Positions 43,735-57,000 of a DNA stretch of 64,000 nucleotides are shown piece after piece. This stretch comes from Cephalotrichum gorgonifer. Its lineage: Eukaryota > Ascomycota > Sordariomycetes > Microascales > Microascaceae. The stretch covers positions 82,648 to 146,647 of the forward strand of contig ONZQ02000003.1 of the NCBI GenBank assembly GCA_900312665.1. Reading direction: 5' to 3'. Position numbers and translations under genes: made by a program. Within the stretch, counting starts at the first letter, position 1, and each line of letters opens with the position of its first letter. The notes under the pieces are model-generated. The model had not been told where the DNA came from, ran no database searches, and saw only the letters and a program-made list of their open reading frames with translations.

Positions 43735-45753
43735 CTACCACCCGAACTGCTCGCAGTGGAGCTCGATCGCAGGCCCCTCGCACTCTATACACGCTGCCGT
43801 CGCGTTTCTCACGTCGTCCATCAGGCTGGGAGGTCCGCAGCCCATGATGAGGATCCTCTCCGTCCTCTCAGCCTTCGCCACCTCCGCCCTAATCAGCTTA
43901 CCCACATCGGGCCTCCCCTCGGTGATCTCGAGGCCGCTCGAAAGACAAATCTGGTGCGCGCCGCAGTTGCCCAAGCATGGTGTTATGTTCTCGGCGTGGG
44001 ACGGCGTCGATGGGCCGGACCTCACCTTCTCGATGTCTGAATCCTCGAGGTCAATATCGATGGGTGATGTTGATCGATGCGGCGTGGATATGAAGGGCTT
44101 GGGCCCGTCGGATGAGGACGGCGGCGTGTTCCCGGTTACATGGAGCTTCACATTCACCTTGTTGCTCCCGCTCAACGTCTGGATGAAGTCTGCGAACCAC
44201 GAGAAGTATCCTATTGCGAAAAGAGGGGGAAAACGTTAGGGATCATGCTTCGGGAGGCGGATGTGTCGGGCCAGGGTGGCGCATGGGCTACTACTCACCT
44301 CGATGCCTCACCATCCAATGGAACTCGATAGGCTTCTTGCCCTCCCGACTCTCCATAGAGTTCAGAGCCATTCCGACAGTGAAGCTAGCGCCACTTCCAC
44401 CGGCAAACATGATGACCCGGTCGAACGAGGTGAGGTTGGGGAAAGTCCCGTAGGGGCCCTCCACGGACGCCATCACCTTCCTCCCAGGGTGCGCCGTGGC
44501 AAAACTGTGGAGATCACGCGTGAAGCCGTCATGAGACGCAACCACGAACTCGTGGCTCTTGGACGAGACGATGGTAAAGGGGTGCATCTCGAAGAAGCGG
44601 ACGCCGGGGATCCAGACGAAACAGTGGGACCCGGAGACCTGGCCCGACGGGCCTTTCCTGAGGACGATGCGTGTTCCGCCGTCGGGGAGCGGGTAGACCG
44701 TGGCCTCGTTGTTGAAGCTATAGAACACGAGGCGCAGGAACCGTATGGACCGGTCGAACACCCATAGGCCCCCCACGATGCAGGTCACAATCAGGATGCG
44801 CTTGGCCACCTCGGGCTGGTGGAGGCCGACGAAGACGACGGTGGCGAGGAAGAACAGGACGTGCATGACGTAGAACAGCTCGTACATGAATCGGCGGATT
44901 ACGACGGCGGCGAAGACGAGGGCGAGCATACAGAACCCTGAGACGATGCCGAAGATCTCCTCGTGCTCGCGGAGGCGCTTGACGTTCCCGGACGTCCCAA
45001 AGTACGACGCATAGGTGCAGGCGTGTAGGATGACGGCGACCATCGTCACGGATCCAACGATCTTGTGCATGACGTTGACTCGTTCATAGGACCAGGCGGA
45101 TATATATGCTAGAGGCGTGTTCTTGAGTGACAAGAACACGGCAACCACCATATTGGCAACGGCCAGCCTAGGACGGGTGTCAGTATGTGATGGGTCTGAC
45201 GCCAGGCAGTTCAAGACGGTTAGGGGCCATAGGTACGCACCATCCCCACCTAGCGGCGAGATTTGTCTGGATCCCCAAGTTGTTGTTGTCCATGTGGACA
45301 AAGGAAACCACAAGATTGATACTGATAAAGAGGACCGCTAACACGGCGTGCCCGCGGGAGGGCAGCCCGGGGAACCGAGGCAAGAGCCGCCTCCTCAAAA
45401 TCCTGATTCTCTCCGTTAGCTATTCCGCTCTCTCTCGTCCGAGGACAAATAGGGAATGTCGGGACAAACCTTGAGGTGTAATGGAACGGTGCAAAGATGG
45501 TCGCCTTGTTCAACCCCGTCTTTTGAGAAAACAGCCTTGTCAGGTGTATGAAGACGAACAGGAACATGAGGCCGCAAAGGGCGGCGGCGTAATACTGCAT
45601 CGCCTCTTCGTTCATCCTCGCCCTCTTCGCATACTTCTGGGGAAACGCGCTGGGGCCGCCTCCTCCTCCTCCATGTCCGCCTCCCGATGCTCCTGCGTTC
45701 CCTCCTGCTGCTCCAGCCCCTCCGGCTCCGCCAGACCAACCTCCTGAACTCAT
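43735..45753 (-). CDS. Ferric reductase (FRE/NOX-type flavocytochrome)
   Basis: Predicted 596-aa membrane flavocytochrome moving electrons from NAD(P)H through FAD and two hemes to an extracytosolic acceptor such as Fe(III) or Cu(II). Exons are 45753-45470, 45402-45241, 45167-44299 and 44210-43735. It starts with a Gly/Ser/Ala-rich segment of about 33 residues, then an Arg/Lys-rich turn and the first helix (YYAAALCGLMFLFVFIHLT). Heme ligands are H183/H197 and H251/H265, each pair 14 residues apart as expected. The FAD motif is HPFT (H344). NAD(P)H-binding blocks are EGPYGTFPNL, MFAGGSGASFTVGM and the C-terminal ILIMGCGPPSLMDDVRNA. It ends in EQFGW, close to the ExFxW terminus of the family. 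The loop before the last domain is acidic and disordered (SPIDIDLEDSDIEKVRS). No iron-regulatory GATA site was found by eye. Confidence 0.92.
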
Positions 45754-46979
45754 GGTCCCGTTCTGCTGTACTTTCTGGTGGTCCTTGTTCCCTTATAGGG
45801 GTGATATGGGAATCTCTTCCGTTGTTGGTGTTCTTTCTCGGTGCTTCTCTCCTTTCTCGAGCCGGGGTTACTTTCCGGAGTCGAGCGGCGTCACTGTATA
45901 ACACTAAACTCGAAAACGTGAATGTGCCAAGATCGGAGTGAAAGGTAGCAGAGTGAACAGGTGCTACCTGTCGAGGGAGTGGGACTTGAATGGGAGAGAA
46001 AGTGGCCGTTGAGGAGACGAGACACAAAGACACCCTCTTGGATGACGATCGTCTGCCTTCTTTGGCTGAAGGTGAAGGTGATGATTTGGCGTAGATGGAC
46101 ATGAGACATGAGACAAGGGGAAACAACGAGACTCTTTATGTTCTACGGAAGAGGAGGAGAGAACTCTCCCCCCCCCTTTTCCAAGGGGGGGCGTGTTAGA
46201 GAGCGAACGAAGGGAGTGAGAGGGGGGCGTGTATGATCTTCGGGTAGGAGCCGATCGCGGGGGCGGGATTTTGTGGGGGAGGTATGAGAGTGAAAGAAGT
46301 AGCAATATGGGGTAGGAGTTGGTATGGAGTATTGGAGGCATATTTTTTCCCTTCTCTTTTGAGGAAAGGGGGGGTGTAGGGAGGAGGAAGGTGGAAAGGG
46401 GGGGTGTTCAATCAAGAGCTGCCCCCAGGCAAAATGTGCAATGTACGTGTTATCGAAAAAGGTAGGAGGGAGATCTACATTAATTGCATGGCGCGCCAAA
46501 TGTGTAAATGGTAACTCGGGAATATAGACGGGAGAAGAAAACGTGTGAACATTTGGAATAGTAAGTCACTTGCCCAGCTTGCCAGCTTGTAGGGGACAAC
46601 ATGAAGTCCCGTGCGGTATCTGCCATATTAGACAGAGCATGGGCCATGTTCATGTCGAACCACGGGAGAGAGGCGAGAACAACTTACACGCTTCTGCACG
46701 GGAGAAGACGTGTCTGTCAAACAAAGACCCGGCGGTCGTTGTAACGACGACCCGGCACATCAAGCGCCCCACGGGGACGGACCAGATACTAGGTTGGGCA
46801 CGGTCCGATTCTTCTCTCTCCCACTGGGACGGGCCTTATCGAGATAGTTCCCTCTCTCGGTCGCTCTAATGCTGCGCCTGTATTATCACTCCATCAGTCA
46901 GCTACGCTCTCTAAAGTTCCCCGCTGCAACATTTCTACGAAACCTAGACCTCTCGCCTACCCCCTCCCGTACCCCCCCC
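45754..46979. other. Promoter region of ferric reductase and gap-flanking sequence
   Basis: No supportable gene. GA/GT-rich around 46180-46400. From about 46885 the sequence is repeated after the assembly gap. Confidence 0.5.
46885..46979 (+). repeat. Left copy of a sequence duplicated across the gap
   Basis: About 90 bp beginning near CACTCCATCAGTCAGCTACG and running into a C-run at the gap. The same sequence with scattered one-base indels starts right after the gap (47144). Confidence 0.85.
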
Positions 46980-47143
46980 NNNNNNNNNNNNNNNNNNNNN
47001 NNNNNNNNNNNNNNNNNNNNNNNNNNNNNNNNNNNNNNNNNNNNNNNNNNNNNNNNNNNNNNNNNNNNNNNNNNNNNNNNNNNNNNNNNNNNNNNNNNNN
47101 NNNNNNNNNNNNNNNNNNNNNNNNNNNNNNNNNNNNNNNNNNN
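46980..47143. other. Assembly gap (164 N)
   Basis: Run of N. Its flanks are near-identical to each other, so its true length is uncertain and could even be negative. Confidence 1.
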
Positions 47144-47240
47144 CACTCCACTCAGTCAGCTACGCTCTCTAAGTTACCCGCCTCGCACATTCTACGAACC
47201 TAGACCTCTCGCCTACCCTCCTACCCCCCCCTACCCCCCC
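47144..47240 (+). repeat. Right copy of a sequence duplicated across the gap
   Basis: Repeats the left flank (CAGTCAGCTACGCTCTCTAA, then ACCTAGACCTCTCGCCTACC) but with missing or extra single bases, mainly in short homopolymers, before long C and G runs at about 47226-47252. Confidence 0.85.
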
Positions 47241-50200
47241 CCCCCCGGGGGGACCCTCCTCCGGCGGAGAATCTATCCCGCGTATGTGTACCAGAGAACC
47301 TCACTTACACCGAACCAAAACAGGCTCCTCCCGTCTCCCATCTAGAACCCTCCCCTCCTCACCTACCGAACCTCCGGCATTACGTGCCCCTCTTATACAC
47401 TCTATCCACGGAGGCATCTTCCCTGCTCCAAAAATATAAAAAAGAATATAAAGGTAAAACATCCACCCATCCGGGGGTATCTCACCGAACATTCCTCGCT
47501 TCGCTTCCCTTCCGCCGCGCAACGCCACAGGAGCTTTATTCTGCAAATTACCCAGCCCTCTACACTCTCTATCTCGTGTAACTCTTGCCTTCCTCGAATA
47601 GCCTAGCTCGTCTCTGTTGGTTCGCGTTTTTACGCAGGGGTGTGTGTGGAGGGATCGATCGTAGTAGTATGTGGGGCCCGTCTGGGAGATGATGAGCTCG
47701 AAGCTTAATTTTCGTCTTCAATTTCCCATTTTTTGGCTTCTTCTTTCGTGTTCTCTTTTTTCCGTCGGTGATAGTGCCCCATCAGGAATCAAATCCCGCC
47801 TGTGGGGAAGCGGCCCGGACATGAGGTTGCACGCTGGTCATCTGTTCTGGCACTTAGACGAAGAGAAAAAAACGTCAGCCCTCGAAGAACGGAACACGCT
47901 TCGTTTCGCGCAAGAATGTGCTAGGCACGTCATCGATGAGGTAAATCGTAGAAAAACGGCCGTATTCCACCCCGAACACAACCATAACCCCCCCCACCCC
48001 GCATACACGGACCTACTCGTACCTGCTAACCCGCCGAACGTAACGTCGAAAGAAAAAGTTAACGGCCCTACCTCACACACGCGAGCGTAAACGGCCCTAT
48101 TCCAACTCCGCCCAAACTCCGAAGCTCTGCAGGCCTAACAAAGCTGGGGGACCACCGTTTCCTCTCCCACGCCGCCCGCCAAGAATGACGGGGGAACACT
48201 GACACTTACACACTTACACACTTACGCCGTGGGGGCACATCAAGAAGTGAAACCCCCTTCACGTGCAAACCCGAAGCATCTGGTTTTCATACCTTCGTCG
48301 TTCCTTTTCTTGAGCCCTCTCCTTTAAATGACTGGTGACATTCCGTCCTTGAGGAGAAATTATACGGAATGAGGCAGGCAAATCTCCATTGGTCCTTGAA
48401 ACTGGAGATGGGCCCTTTAGATCGGCTCAGTATATGTGCGTCTCTACTGGCAAAATCTAGATAGATAAGATTGTGTACCCACGAGGAACGTTACGCAGGG
48501 TCTTTTGATATCGCGACGATCGCGTAAAGATCTAGACCACTTGACCTGTCGGCTGCCAGGCGTGTAGTTTTCCAGAGTAGACCAGGTCCTATACGAGATA
48601 ATGGAACCACGAGTCATCTTGCAAGATCGTTGGGCTGAAAACCCAAGAAGGACCGTCGAAAAGCACGACCGGGGTGGCGGCAATGAAAATCTTCACTCTG
48701 ATGTGTAGTAGCATGCCTCGGCCCTGAAGAGTTGGATCGGATGATACTACTCTGTTCATGTACTTCGACTACTGTCATCTCCTTGGGCCGGGGCTAGCCT
48801 TCCCCCCGATGTTACATAGATACCGGAACTCGGCCAGCGTCAGGAAGGGAAGGTTGCTTGCGTGTGAGACAAAGAGGAGCCTGCCTACCTGGGGAGGAGA
48901 CAAAGTGCGTTTGATTGCCCTAGAAATAACCCGAGGGTATTATACCTAGTAGTTTTATTGCATCTGAGAGAATCAGGGAATAGAGTGCTATTGGGGAATG
49001 GGTCTGGCCTCGGGAGAGAGTGGTGGTGGCGACAGAGGGACGCAAGGAGGGGGGTGGTCTCGGTAGAAGCTGAAGTGGCAGACGGGATGTCGAACGCCGG
49101 GGTGGCATCTTGTGATCTTGTGTCACGGAAGCACGAGTAGACAAGAAAGAAAACAAGAAAATAGAGACGAGAAGAGGGAGAATGGGGTGTGGCGTGGCGT
49201 GGCGTGCCGGGGGGGGGGGGGGGGGGGGAGGCGTCATGGGCATAAACTCGCTTAAAGTGCCCACAAACCTCAAACAGGAAATGGATAATGATAGGGAAGG
49301 GAGTATTGACGGCATTTCATACATATTATCGACACACCGCTACAATTACACCCAGTCATGCGCCGTCTAGGAGCCGGTCACTCGACCAGTTCTCTCTGCT
49401 TGCCTCTCCCATCGGAGGAAGGAACGGGCGTTATTTGGAATAATGCTTGGCTAGGAGGGTTGAAGATAGATTGCACAAGAAGCTGCCCACGACAACAAGA
49501 GTCATCCCAATCCCACGGCGGGCCAAACGACATGCCCTGCCCTGCCGGCTGGCCCCCCACAGACTCCTAGGTGGGATGAGATGGACTTCCGTCCCATCTT
49601 CGAAACGAAACATCATGCTGTACCCAGGGTCAGCGGACGTGGACCTGCATCTGGCAAGCAGACGGAAATCGGACACGATAAGCCGGAAGGGAAACTAAGA
49701 GGAAACCGCACATATCATGTGTGATGAAAAAAAAAGAACCTCTAGGCTTGGCACCTGTAGTACTCGGAACGGGACGGGAAAGTGTGTGCACCTATCAGGG
49801 CGGATCAACGACGTCGGTGTGAGTGTGCCGGGACGGGAGACCGCGAAACCTGATTCGATATGGCTTGGCCAAAATCTGGGGTAAGGGTTAATTGGGGGCA
49901 AGCGAGATGGGCTACTGTGTTATGCTGTGCTTATGCCGGTATCCGGTATCCGGTATGACGGATGGAGCGGGAGGTGTCGCCATTGACCGGGGATCACTAG
50001 CCACTGACTCTCGACCCTCGTTGGGCAGCGAAAGCTAGGATGCCCGGGGGGGACTACCACGCGCTTTGCGCCCCAGGAGAGAAATGTTATAAGGCAAGGT
50101 AAGATGGTGTGAAGTTATCCGGAATAGCTGCCCGGCGGGCTAAGTGGAAGGCTGCAGGATGTAACACACCAGCATGGAGGTGAGGATAGTCGATCAGGTC

Positions 50201-53200
50201 CTAAGCCTGTGCATAGTACGAGCAAGGGGGGAAGGCTGCCACCCTAAATCAAAAGGCAGTATTATTGATGTACCACCCCTGAGAAGTTCGTGGGCACAAG
50301 ACTTACACCGCTGTGGACATGAACTTGATTGGGGGAACAGGAGGGCGTGGGCTCGCCTTCACTCCTTCTGAACCTTGCCCATATCCATATCCGGGTACCA
50401 ATAGATCGTCCGGGGTTGTATTGCGATCCGATTCGGGAACCAGAATTTTGAGAAACAGGCGCTTGCTGGGTCTGGTTCGAGGAAACGTGGTGAAGGGACT
50501 TTGTGGTAGCCCCTCGCGTTTGTCATGGATGGGCCACCAATCGCCCTTGACAATTGGTGTGGTCAAAGTCTGGTTCACGATATTACCGAGTTTGACAAAC
50601 CTCTTCGTCATCGTCGCAGAGGACGTGGTAGCAATGGAATGCTAAAAGCCCATGAATAGCATAGGCAGGGTTTAATCAAGAGACCCACGGACAAGATGTG
50701 TTGCTGTGGCCAATCCGTGGGACAGGCAGGTCAAGCAGGTGTGGTAGCAATCTGGATAAATAGAGGTTATTTGCAGTGACCCAGAGACATGACAGACTCG
50801 TCTAGGGCCACTTTACCCCACATTCAAGCGCCCATAGTGCCCACGTCCTTTTTACCGTCCTAAGTAGAGAGGAGGTAGGTGCAAAGCAGGGGGGCCTCGC
50901 CACATGGCATTCTCATGTAAGTTGGCTTGCGGCAGGCCAATCTATCGTCTCTAAGACCCACGAGATATAAGGTTGATATTGCAGGTGAGCCGGGGGCCAG
51001 AAGGGAGGCGACCTCGTGCCGGGACTAATAAGATTCAATAAGCAGTACCGGGTATGTGATGTAACGGGAAAACCCATTGGTGGAATCACATGAGGGCAGC
51101 TGCCACGAGGCTAGCCATGCCATGGCAAGACAGGCGTGGACGCACTCTGTTCAAATGTGCGCATGTTCCTGTGAGAGTTTGACATTGGGGAACGAGCCAA
51201 ATCGTCAGTTTTAGGCGCGCTTGCGGCCCATCAAGGTCCTGAATGTCTGCTATTAACTTGTCTGGAAAATGATGGGGCGAACGGGAGAGAGTGGGTCACC
51301 AGGCCGCTCGCTGCACGTCGGGGATTTCTTGCCGGCCTACAAATGAGTAGTAAAGGCAATACTGGTGAGCGTAAGCCGCTCCGATCAAATCTCGACATCC
51401 CATCCATGAGTAGTAGTAGCACACGTCGACTGTGGGGTTCTAGAGTCCTCCGAAATTTCACATGGACCTCATTCCTCGAACGGGGGTGACTGACGTGTTC
51501 CACAGGTGCAAGTTGAGACTGTTCCAGAAGGTCATCGGCAATGGCCCATCAAAATAGCCTGTTCGTGATCGGCTCTATCCATATGTCCGACGGGGGATCT
51601 TCAACGAATCATGGAGCTAGTGTCGGTGGAAAATTGCCTTGGGAAGGGGGGGGAAGGGGGAGAAGGGGGGGCGTAAGTGACCTCCTTCAAGTAGCCGTGG
51701 TATTAAAGCGTCATGTACCAAGGGATAACCGAAAGACAGGAGATGTGCCGTGAGAGCGATCTTCCTTGACAATATGGTGAGCTGACGTCTCATGAAGGCT
51801 GAAGCTGGGAAAGGGAGCTGATCAGCATGGCCCTCAGCTTGGGGCCAGAACTGGGATCCAATGTTAAGGGTGTTGGTATAGGGGTATTCATTTACTTGAT
51901 GTTTCCGGATAATCACCATTGTCGTCGGCAGTTTCTCGACAATGGAAACTAGCATCCGACGAGAAGCCAGCATTGGCACTCCACAAGTCTCTGTTACCAG
52001 AAGAAGCACACCCAATCTAACCACGACGATGGCTGAGTATCAGGAATGACGCTGCCCAACATATAAAGAAATCTGCCGTGGATCTATGTGTCCGTCCCGA
52101 AGTGGCATTCCCCCAATCTTGGGGATGCGATGAAGGCGGATTTAGAGCCGAGGATGCTGTGTAATCGACTTAGAGCGGGTGTTACATTGTGCAGAACAGC
52201 AATCTTGTTGACGCCCCCGTTGCCTTTGTGACTCGCGAGTGTCTTGAGCACAAGCCAAGGGGGATTGTGTATCATGGCAGTCTATCCGGAAACGTACTTG
52301 ACGCGAGTTTGAGCGTGTAAGAATTCGCGCCGTTCCGAGGCTACCCTTTCCCCATGATAAGGGATACTGACCCGAGAGCTATTGCCCAACATACCACAAG
52401 CTATGTGCGGTATAGTTGGAAGTGATGGAAGAATGGCGAATTATCCCTGATGACAGCTGTTGAGGCCAAAGTGGTTGCGGTGATCTGATCAGAGCAAAGT
52501 GCCCGTACAGTGAAGTGAGTCTGTGGACAGTAATAATTGCAAGGACTATAACCCAAAACGGGGACGAAAAGAATAGGGAGAAGCAGGGTGATGGAATATG
52601 GCAATATGTGCCGATAATGGGTGGAGGAAACATCGCGACTGGTCAGATGAAGGACGTTGCTACTTTTTTTTATTCCCTTTCTACCTCTCGATCTTGCCCT
52701 TTTCCTACGAGTAGATCTTGCTGTTTCTCTCCTGGTGGCGGACGGTCCAGGAAGGAGCGAGAGACTCAAGCACAGGTATCGCGAGTACTCAGGTTGTACA
52801 TGCAACTTTCATGGTACAGAACTGTAACATATTCTACCCAGGACACCTACTTTATTTGTACGGGAATACATAAGGAACACAATACCTGTAGTAGTAACAG
52901 CCAGACAGGCTGGGCTACCTTGGCCTGTATCTCATCCATCCGATCGTGGCTGCCAATTTCGAACGACGATGGCTGCCCAGACAAATTGAGGCACCACTAA
53001 CCTGTCTAATACCTCGAAACTATCCTTCTCGGCCCTTTTTCATTCTTAACCGGGCTTAAATTCCTATTCAGTGATGACTGGAGATGGCCAGCCCATCTAT
53101 TACATTTGATATCCCTCTTTTGTCTCTCACAGTCCCCGTTTTGCCCTCCGTTCCAACAAACCTCCGCGTTACATGCTCCGTCTCACGTATCCTCGCGAGG

Positions 53201-54069
53201 TCCACATGAGGCTGCAACGCCATTTCGAGGCCAGTCGTTCGTATTTAGCCGTCTCCCGGGTACGACCTCCCTTCGCTCCATCCACTTTCCTGTTTGGATC
53301 ACGATATATTGATCGAGCCGTTGACAACCGCCCGAGCGAGCTCCACCGCAATCTGTCACTTCCGCAACTAGGGTATCGCTTCTGTTCTCCCCACACGATT
53401 TATCCAATTGATGGCCATGGGATAGATAGCTTCGGCCTGTCGCCCGATAGGCGACCTATGTTGCAGTCTTCTGACCTGCCGTGAAGTGGAGGTCGGGACA
53501 ATGTTGACGAGAGACCATTGGCCCATAGCGAGAGCTATCGTGCCGTGTGCTCGGTCGGGACCGTCCTTCTGGTGCTCTCGCTTCTCTGGAGGTGGGACAT
53601 GTGCGCAGGTGCATTAGCACGTGCTCTCTCTCATCTTGCCCTCTCCCGCCTTGAAGCGACTTACTTACACGGTTTGCGAGAACGGTGTTAGTTTTGACGA
53701 CATGGCTCTCACTGAATTTTTCACTCCATGTTCTGGTTGTAGGAAGTTCGTTACCAGCTCCATATTTTGCGTGCGAGAATATCATTACAGAAACTACTGG
53801 GAAGCTCGATGGCGAGTATACACTGACCTGATCCGCAGATACACGGCGGCTGCCCGCCGTTACCTATCATAGCCAGCCATCCGCACGATTCCATACCACA
53901 GGTGTCGTGTGTGATACTACTATGACACGTAAGGTTACATGAAGATAACGAGCGTCGTAGGCTTCGGTAAACCGGACCCTTTGTGGACATTTGTTTAAGT
54001 TATTGGTGGGTTTATGTGCGGCCATGGAACCGAGGCCAGCTTCGACACTACAGACAACTATTCCTCGAT
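47241..54069. other. 6.8-kb gene-poor region
   Basis: Apart from the weak secreted-protein frame at 47671, open frames are under about 160 codons with no domain, splice pattern or composition I can support. It includes a long G-run at about 49209-49228 preceded by GTGGC units, a tandem ATCCGGT repeat at about 49936-49956, and a ttacacac repeat near 48205-48228. No transposon ORF, terminal repeat, tRNA or rRNA was seen. Confidence 0.5.
47671..48090 (+). CDS. Possible small secreted protein (weak)
   Basis: A 139-codon open frame. From the internal ATG at residue 7 or 8 it would begin with a basic residue and a hydrophobic run (FPIFWLLLSCSLFSV) followed by GDSAPS, which fits a secretory signal peptide with cleavage after DSA. 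The rest is hydrophilic, with a helical stretch (ERNTLRFAQECARHVIDEVNRRK) and a Pro/Asn/His-rich tail. I recognise no family, and only one Cys remains after cleavage. It lies alone in a gene-poor stretch, so chance is quite possible. Confidence 0.2.
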   Translation: MGPVWEMMSSKLNFRLQFPIFWLLLSCSLFSVGDSAPSGIKSRLWGSGPDMRLHAGHLFWHLDEEKKTSALEERNTLRFAQECARHVIDEVNRRKTAVFHPEHNHNPPHPAYTDLLVPANPPNVTSKEKVNGPTSHTRA

Positions 54070-57000
54070 CTACCCAGTTCCTGCTCCCTCGTCGCCTGAC
54101 TGTCCCACAAACCCCATTTCATCCAGCTCCTCCTCTAGCATCACCTGTGTGGCTCCTTGAGAGCTTGAAGCCCGCCCGCGCGTTTGTGCCATCATCTTCT
54201 TGGCCGGTATCAGGTCGTTTTCCAGCTTGGCACCCAGATCCCGGTAGAACTTGTTATCCCATTCATCGGTATTATGTACCCGGGCGCGTCGAATCGCCGC
54301 CTCGGCTGCCGCAATGTCGCCAGTGATGTGCGTGTGAAAATATCCCTCTAGATACTGGACGCTGCCCCAGGCCTCGTCGGAGAAGGGCCCGAGGTTGGTT
54401 TCCTGCAAGAAGTGGTTGAGGTCGTCCACAAGCCGGCGGCCTCCTGTCTGGTCGCCATCCTTGATGGCCCGGAGCAAGGCAAGCCTCTTGTCCAATAGGG
54501 TGTTGTGGTGCCAAAAGTTGGCCATGTCCGCCCTTGTAAGTGCGCACTCCTTCCGGGCTTCGGAAGGATATTGGGTGCTATAGATTTGCTGAACCCCGTC
54601 GAGGAGGGTGTTGAGGTCGGTGGCCCTTGGAACATCGTGATACTCAGACTCGGCCGCCAAGCCCCTCGATGGCCCTTGTAGTCGTAGCACCTTAGCTAGG
54701 TTACCCTGGAGTGTTGCGATTCTGGTCTCGAGAACCTCGTTCGACACGCAGATACGAGTGTCGTCCCAGATCCTGGACGCATCCTTTTGAATAAATCCCT
54801 GCTTTTTATTTGCTAGCTCCTCCTTGAGCACGTTCATCTCCACACTCACCTTCTCAAATTTGGCCTGGATGCTATCCGTCTTGATCAGAGCTGCGGCGAG
54901 GTTGTCTCGGAGCTGTAACTCAGTCTCCCTCGTCCGTGCCAGATCCTCCTGTAGCTCCTTCGACTGCCTCACGGCATAATCGTGGCCCGACATCATCCCC
55001 ACACGCTCATTCTTAAGCTCTCTAATCTCGCGGAGGAAACTGGTGTTGTGAGTCAGGGCGGTGTGCAACAGCTTATTCGGCTTCCTCGCCGAGGACACCC
55101 CTGCGATGATATTTTCCCCGAGCTCATCGTACTTCTTCAGAAGCTCTTCAAAGGCGTTGCGGGAATCAGTAACATCTGCCGTCAGCCTGCAGACTTCGAT
55201 TTCCCACTTAGACCTGATTTCGGAATCCCTCCTCTCCGCCTCGGCGGCCTTGTCCTTGAGCTCCAACCTGAGCTTGGCAAGCAATCCCTGCGTCGTGAGC
55301 TCGTCGTACTGGAAATCGAGACATCTATCCTCTTCCCTCTGCAGCTTGGCCTTCAGAACATCGGCTTCGCCCCTCGCCTCTTTTAGATGGCGGTGGTATT
55401 CGTCCGCGGCCTGTTTGACCTTTGCCAGACCCTTCTGGAGCTCGGGCACGATATTGACGTGATCCAAGTGCGCGGCGAGTCTCTCTTTCTCCGACGCCAG
55501 GGCCTGTTCTAGAGCCGAGTTCTTGGCCTTCAGCGCGGCTAGGACATCGTTCAGGCTGGCTACCTTGTCTTCGAGCGCCTTCTTCTCCTTTGCCGTCTGC
55601 TTCAGGAGCTCCTGGACTGCGGGGTTCAAGTCACCTTCCTGGAGGAAGCGCTCTGTCTTATACACCATGAGCCTCTTCTTCTCAGCTACCACCTTGCCCT
55701 CGAGATCCTCGCACTCGGCCGTCCTCTTCAGGAGCTGTTCCTTGCACCTTTCCAGCTCCTCCTTGATGACGGCGGTGTCCGCGCGGTGATCCTCGAGTTC
55801 TTTCGAGTGGCGGAGCTCGCAGTCCTGCACCACAGATTCTATCTCGCGAAGGCTCTTGGCCGCCATAGATTCGATCTGCTCGCGCAGTTGTTGGCATGTG
55901 TTCTTGTATTCTTCGCCGGACTTGAGCGCCAGGTCGCGAGAGGCCTTGAAGCCGTCGACTAGCTCCTGGAGTTTCGTCACCTGTCCCTCCAGCTCGGACT
56001 TCATTGTCCTAAACTTTTCTGCCATCCTGATGACGTTGCCGTACTCATCGTTCCATACGATATCGGACCCATCTGATGGGGAGGAGGGCTTGGTATGTTT
56101 CGATTTCGAGGGACTATAAGCCCGTTCCGTCCCTGTTCCTTGGCCACTTCCCGCGGAGACAGCGTCGGTAATTAGCCGTGTGAGGGTGACTATTTGGTCC
56201 GCGAATGCTTCGTCATTCATATTCGTGGATTGCCTCTCCGCTGTGTTGGTGATCTGATCGACTGCCTCTTGGATTTGCCCTAGTTTTCTAACGAACAGGG
56301 CAACTCTACCTCCCACTGCGAATCATTGTTAGTTATCAATCATCTTGCTCATCAATCAGGACAGGGTAAGGGGGGTTAAACTGACGCTCTTGTATTTCCT
56401 CCTCCAACCCTGTTATCCTCTCATCCCTCGCCTTGATTGCCCTGATGAGCTCCCACGGGCTCCGAACCTCTTTCCCCTTCCAGAACCCATCGGTGGTGTC
56501 CCTCGCAGTCTCAACCTTCTTAATGATCTTATTGGAGAGAAACTGCGTCTCTTTGAATATGGAGTCGGCAGCCTTGAGTGCCTGGGCCATTGGCACCATG
56601 TCGTCCTCCGCTGTGGCCGTCGAACGCCTCCCAGGAAGCTGTTTCTCCTCATATAAGTTGTTCCGCACGTTGACGATCATCTCCTGGAGCTCATTCGCGC
56701 TCGCCTCAACCCCGCGGATGTCGTCCTCGACGCGCCTCTTGTAGCCCAGGAGCTCCGACTCCTTATAGTCCAAGTAGGCCGCGCGACTCTTAATGTCCTG
56801 GCGCTCTTCCTCCAGCTCCTCGTCGCGCTCGATGACGTCCGCCAGGAGGGCCTTGACCTGCTTCTCCCACTCCTCACTTGTCTTGGGACAGGTGAGCTTC
56901 TCCTCGAGCCAGATCTTTTCTACTTTCTTTTCGCGGGCGGGATCACCATCCCGGTTACTCCCTAGTGATCCCCTATTACTCATACTCCTCGCACGCCTAA

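Noticed and set aside
48205..48228. Short ttacacac repeats as a possible CRISPR-like or satellite array
   Set aside because: Only two or three units and no spacers; a eukaryotic genome.
56316..56385. Two adjacent independent coiled-coil genes (58021-56336 and 56316-54070)
   Set aside because: A 70-nt in-phase GT-AG intron with a branch point joins them, and the second frame lacks an ATG at its 5' end.
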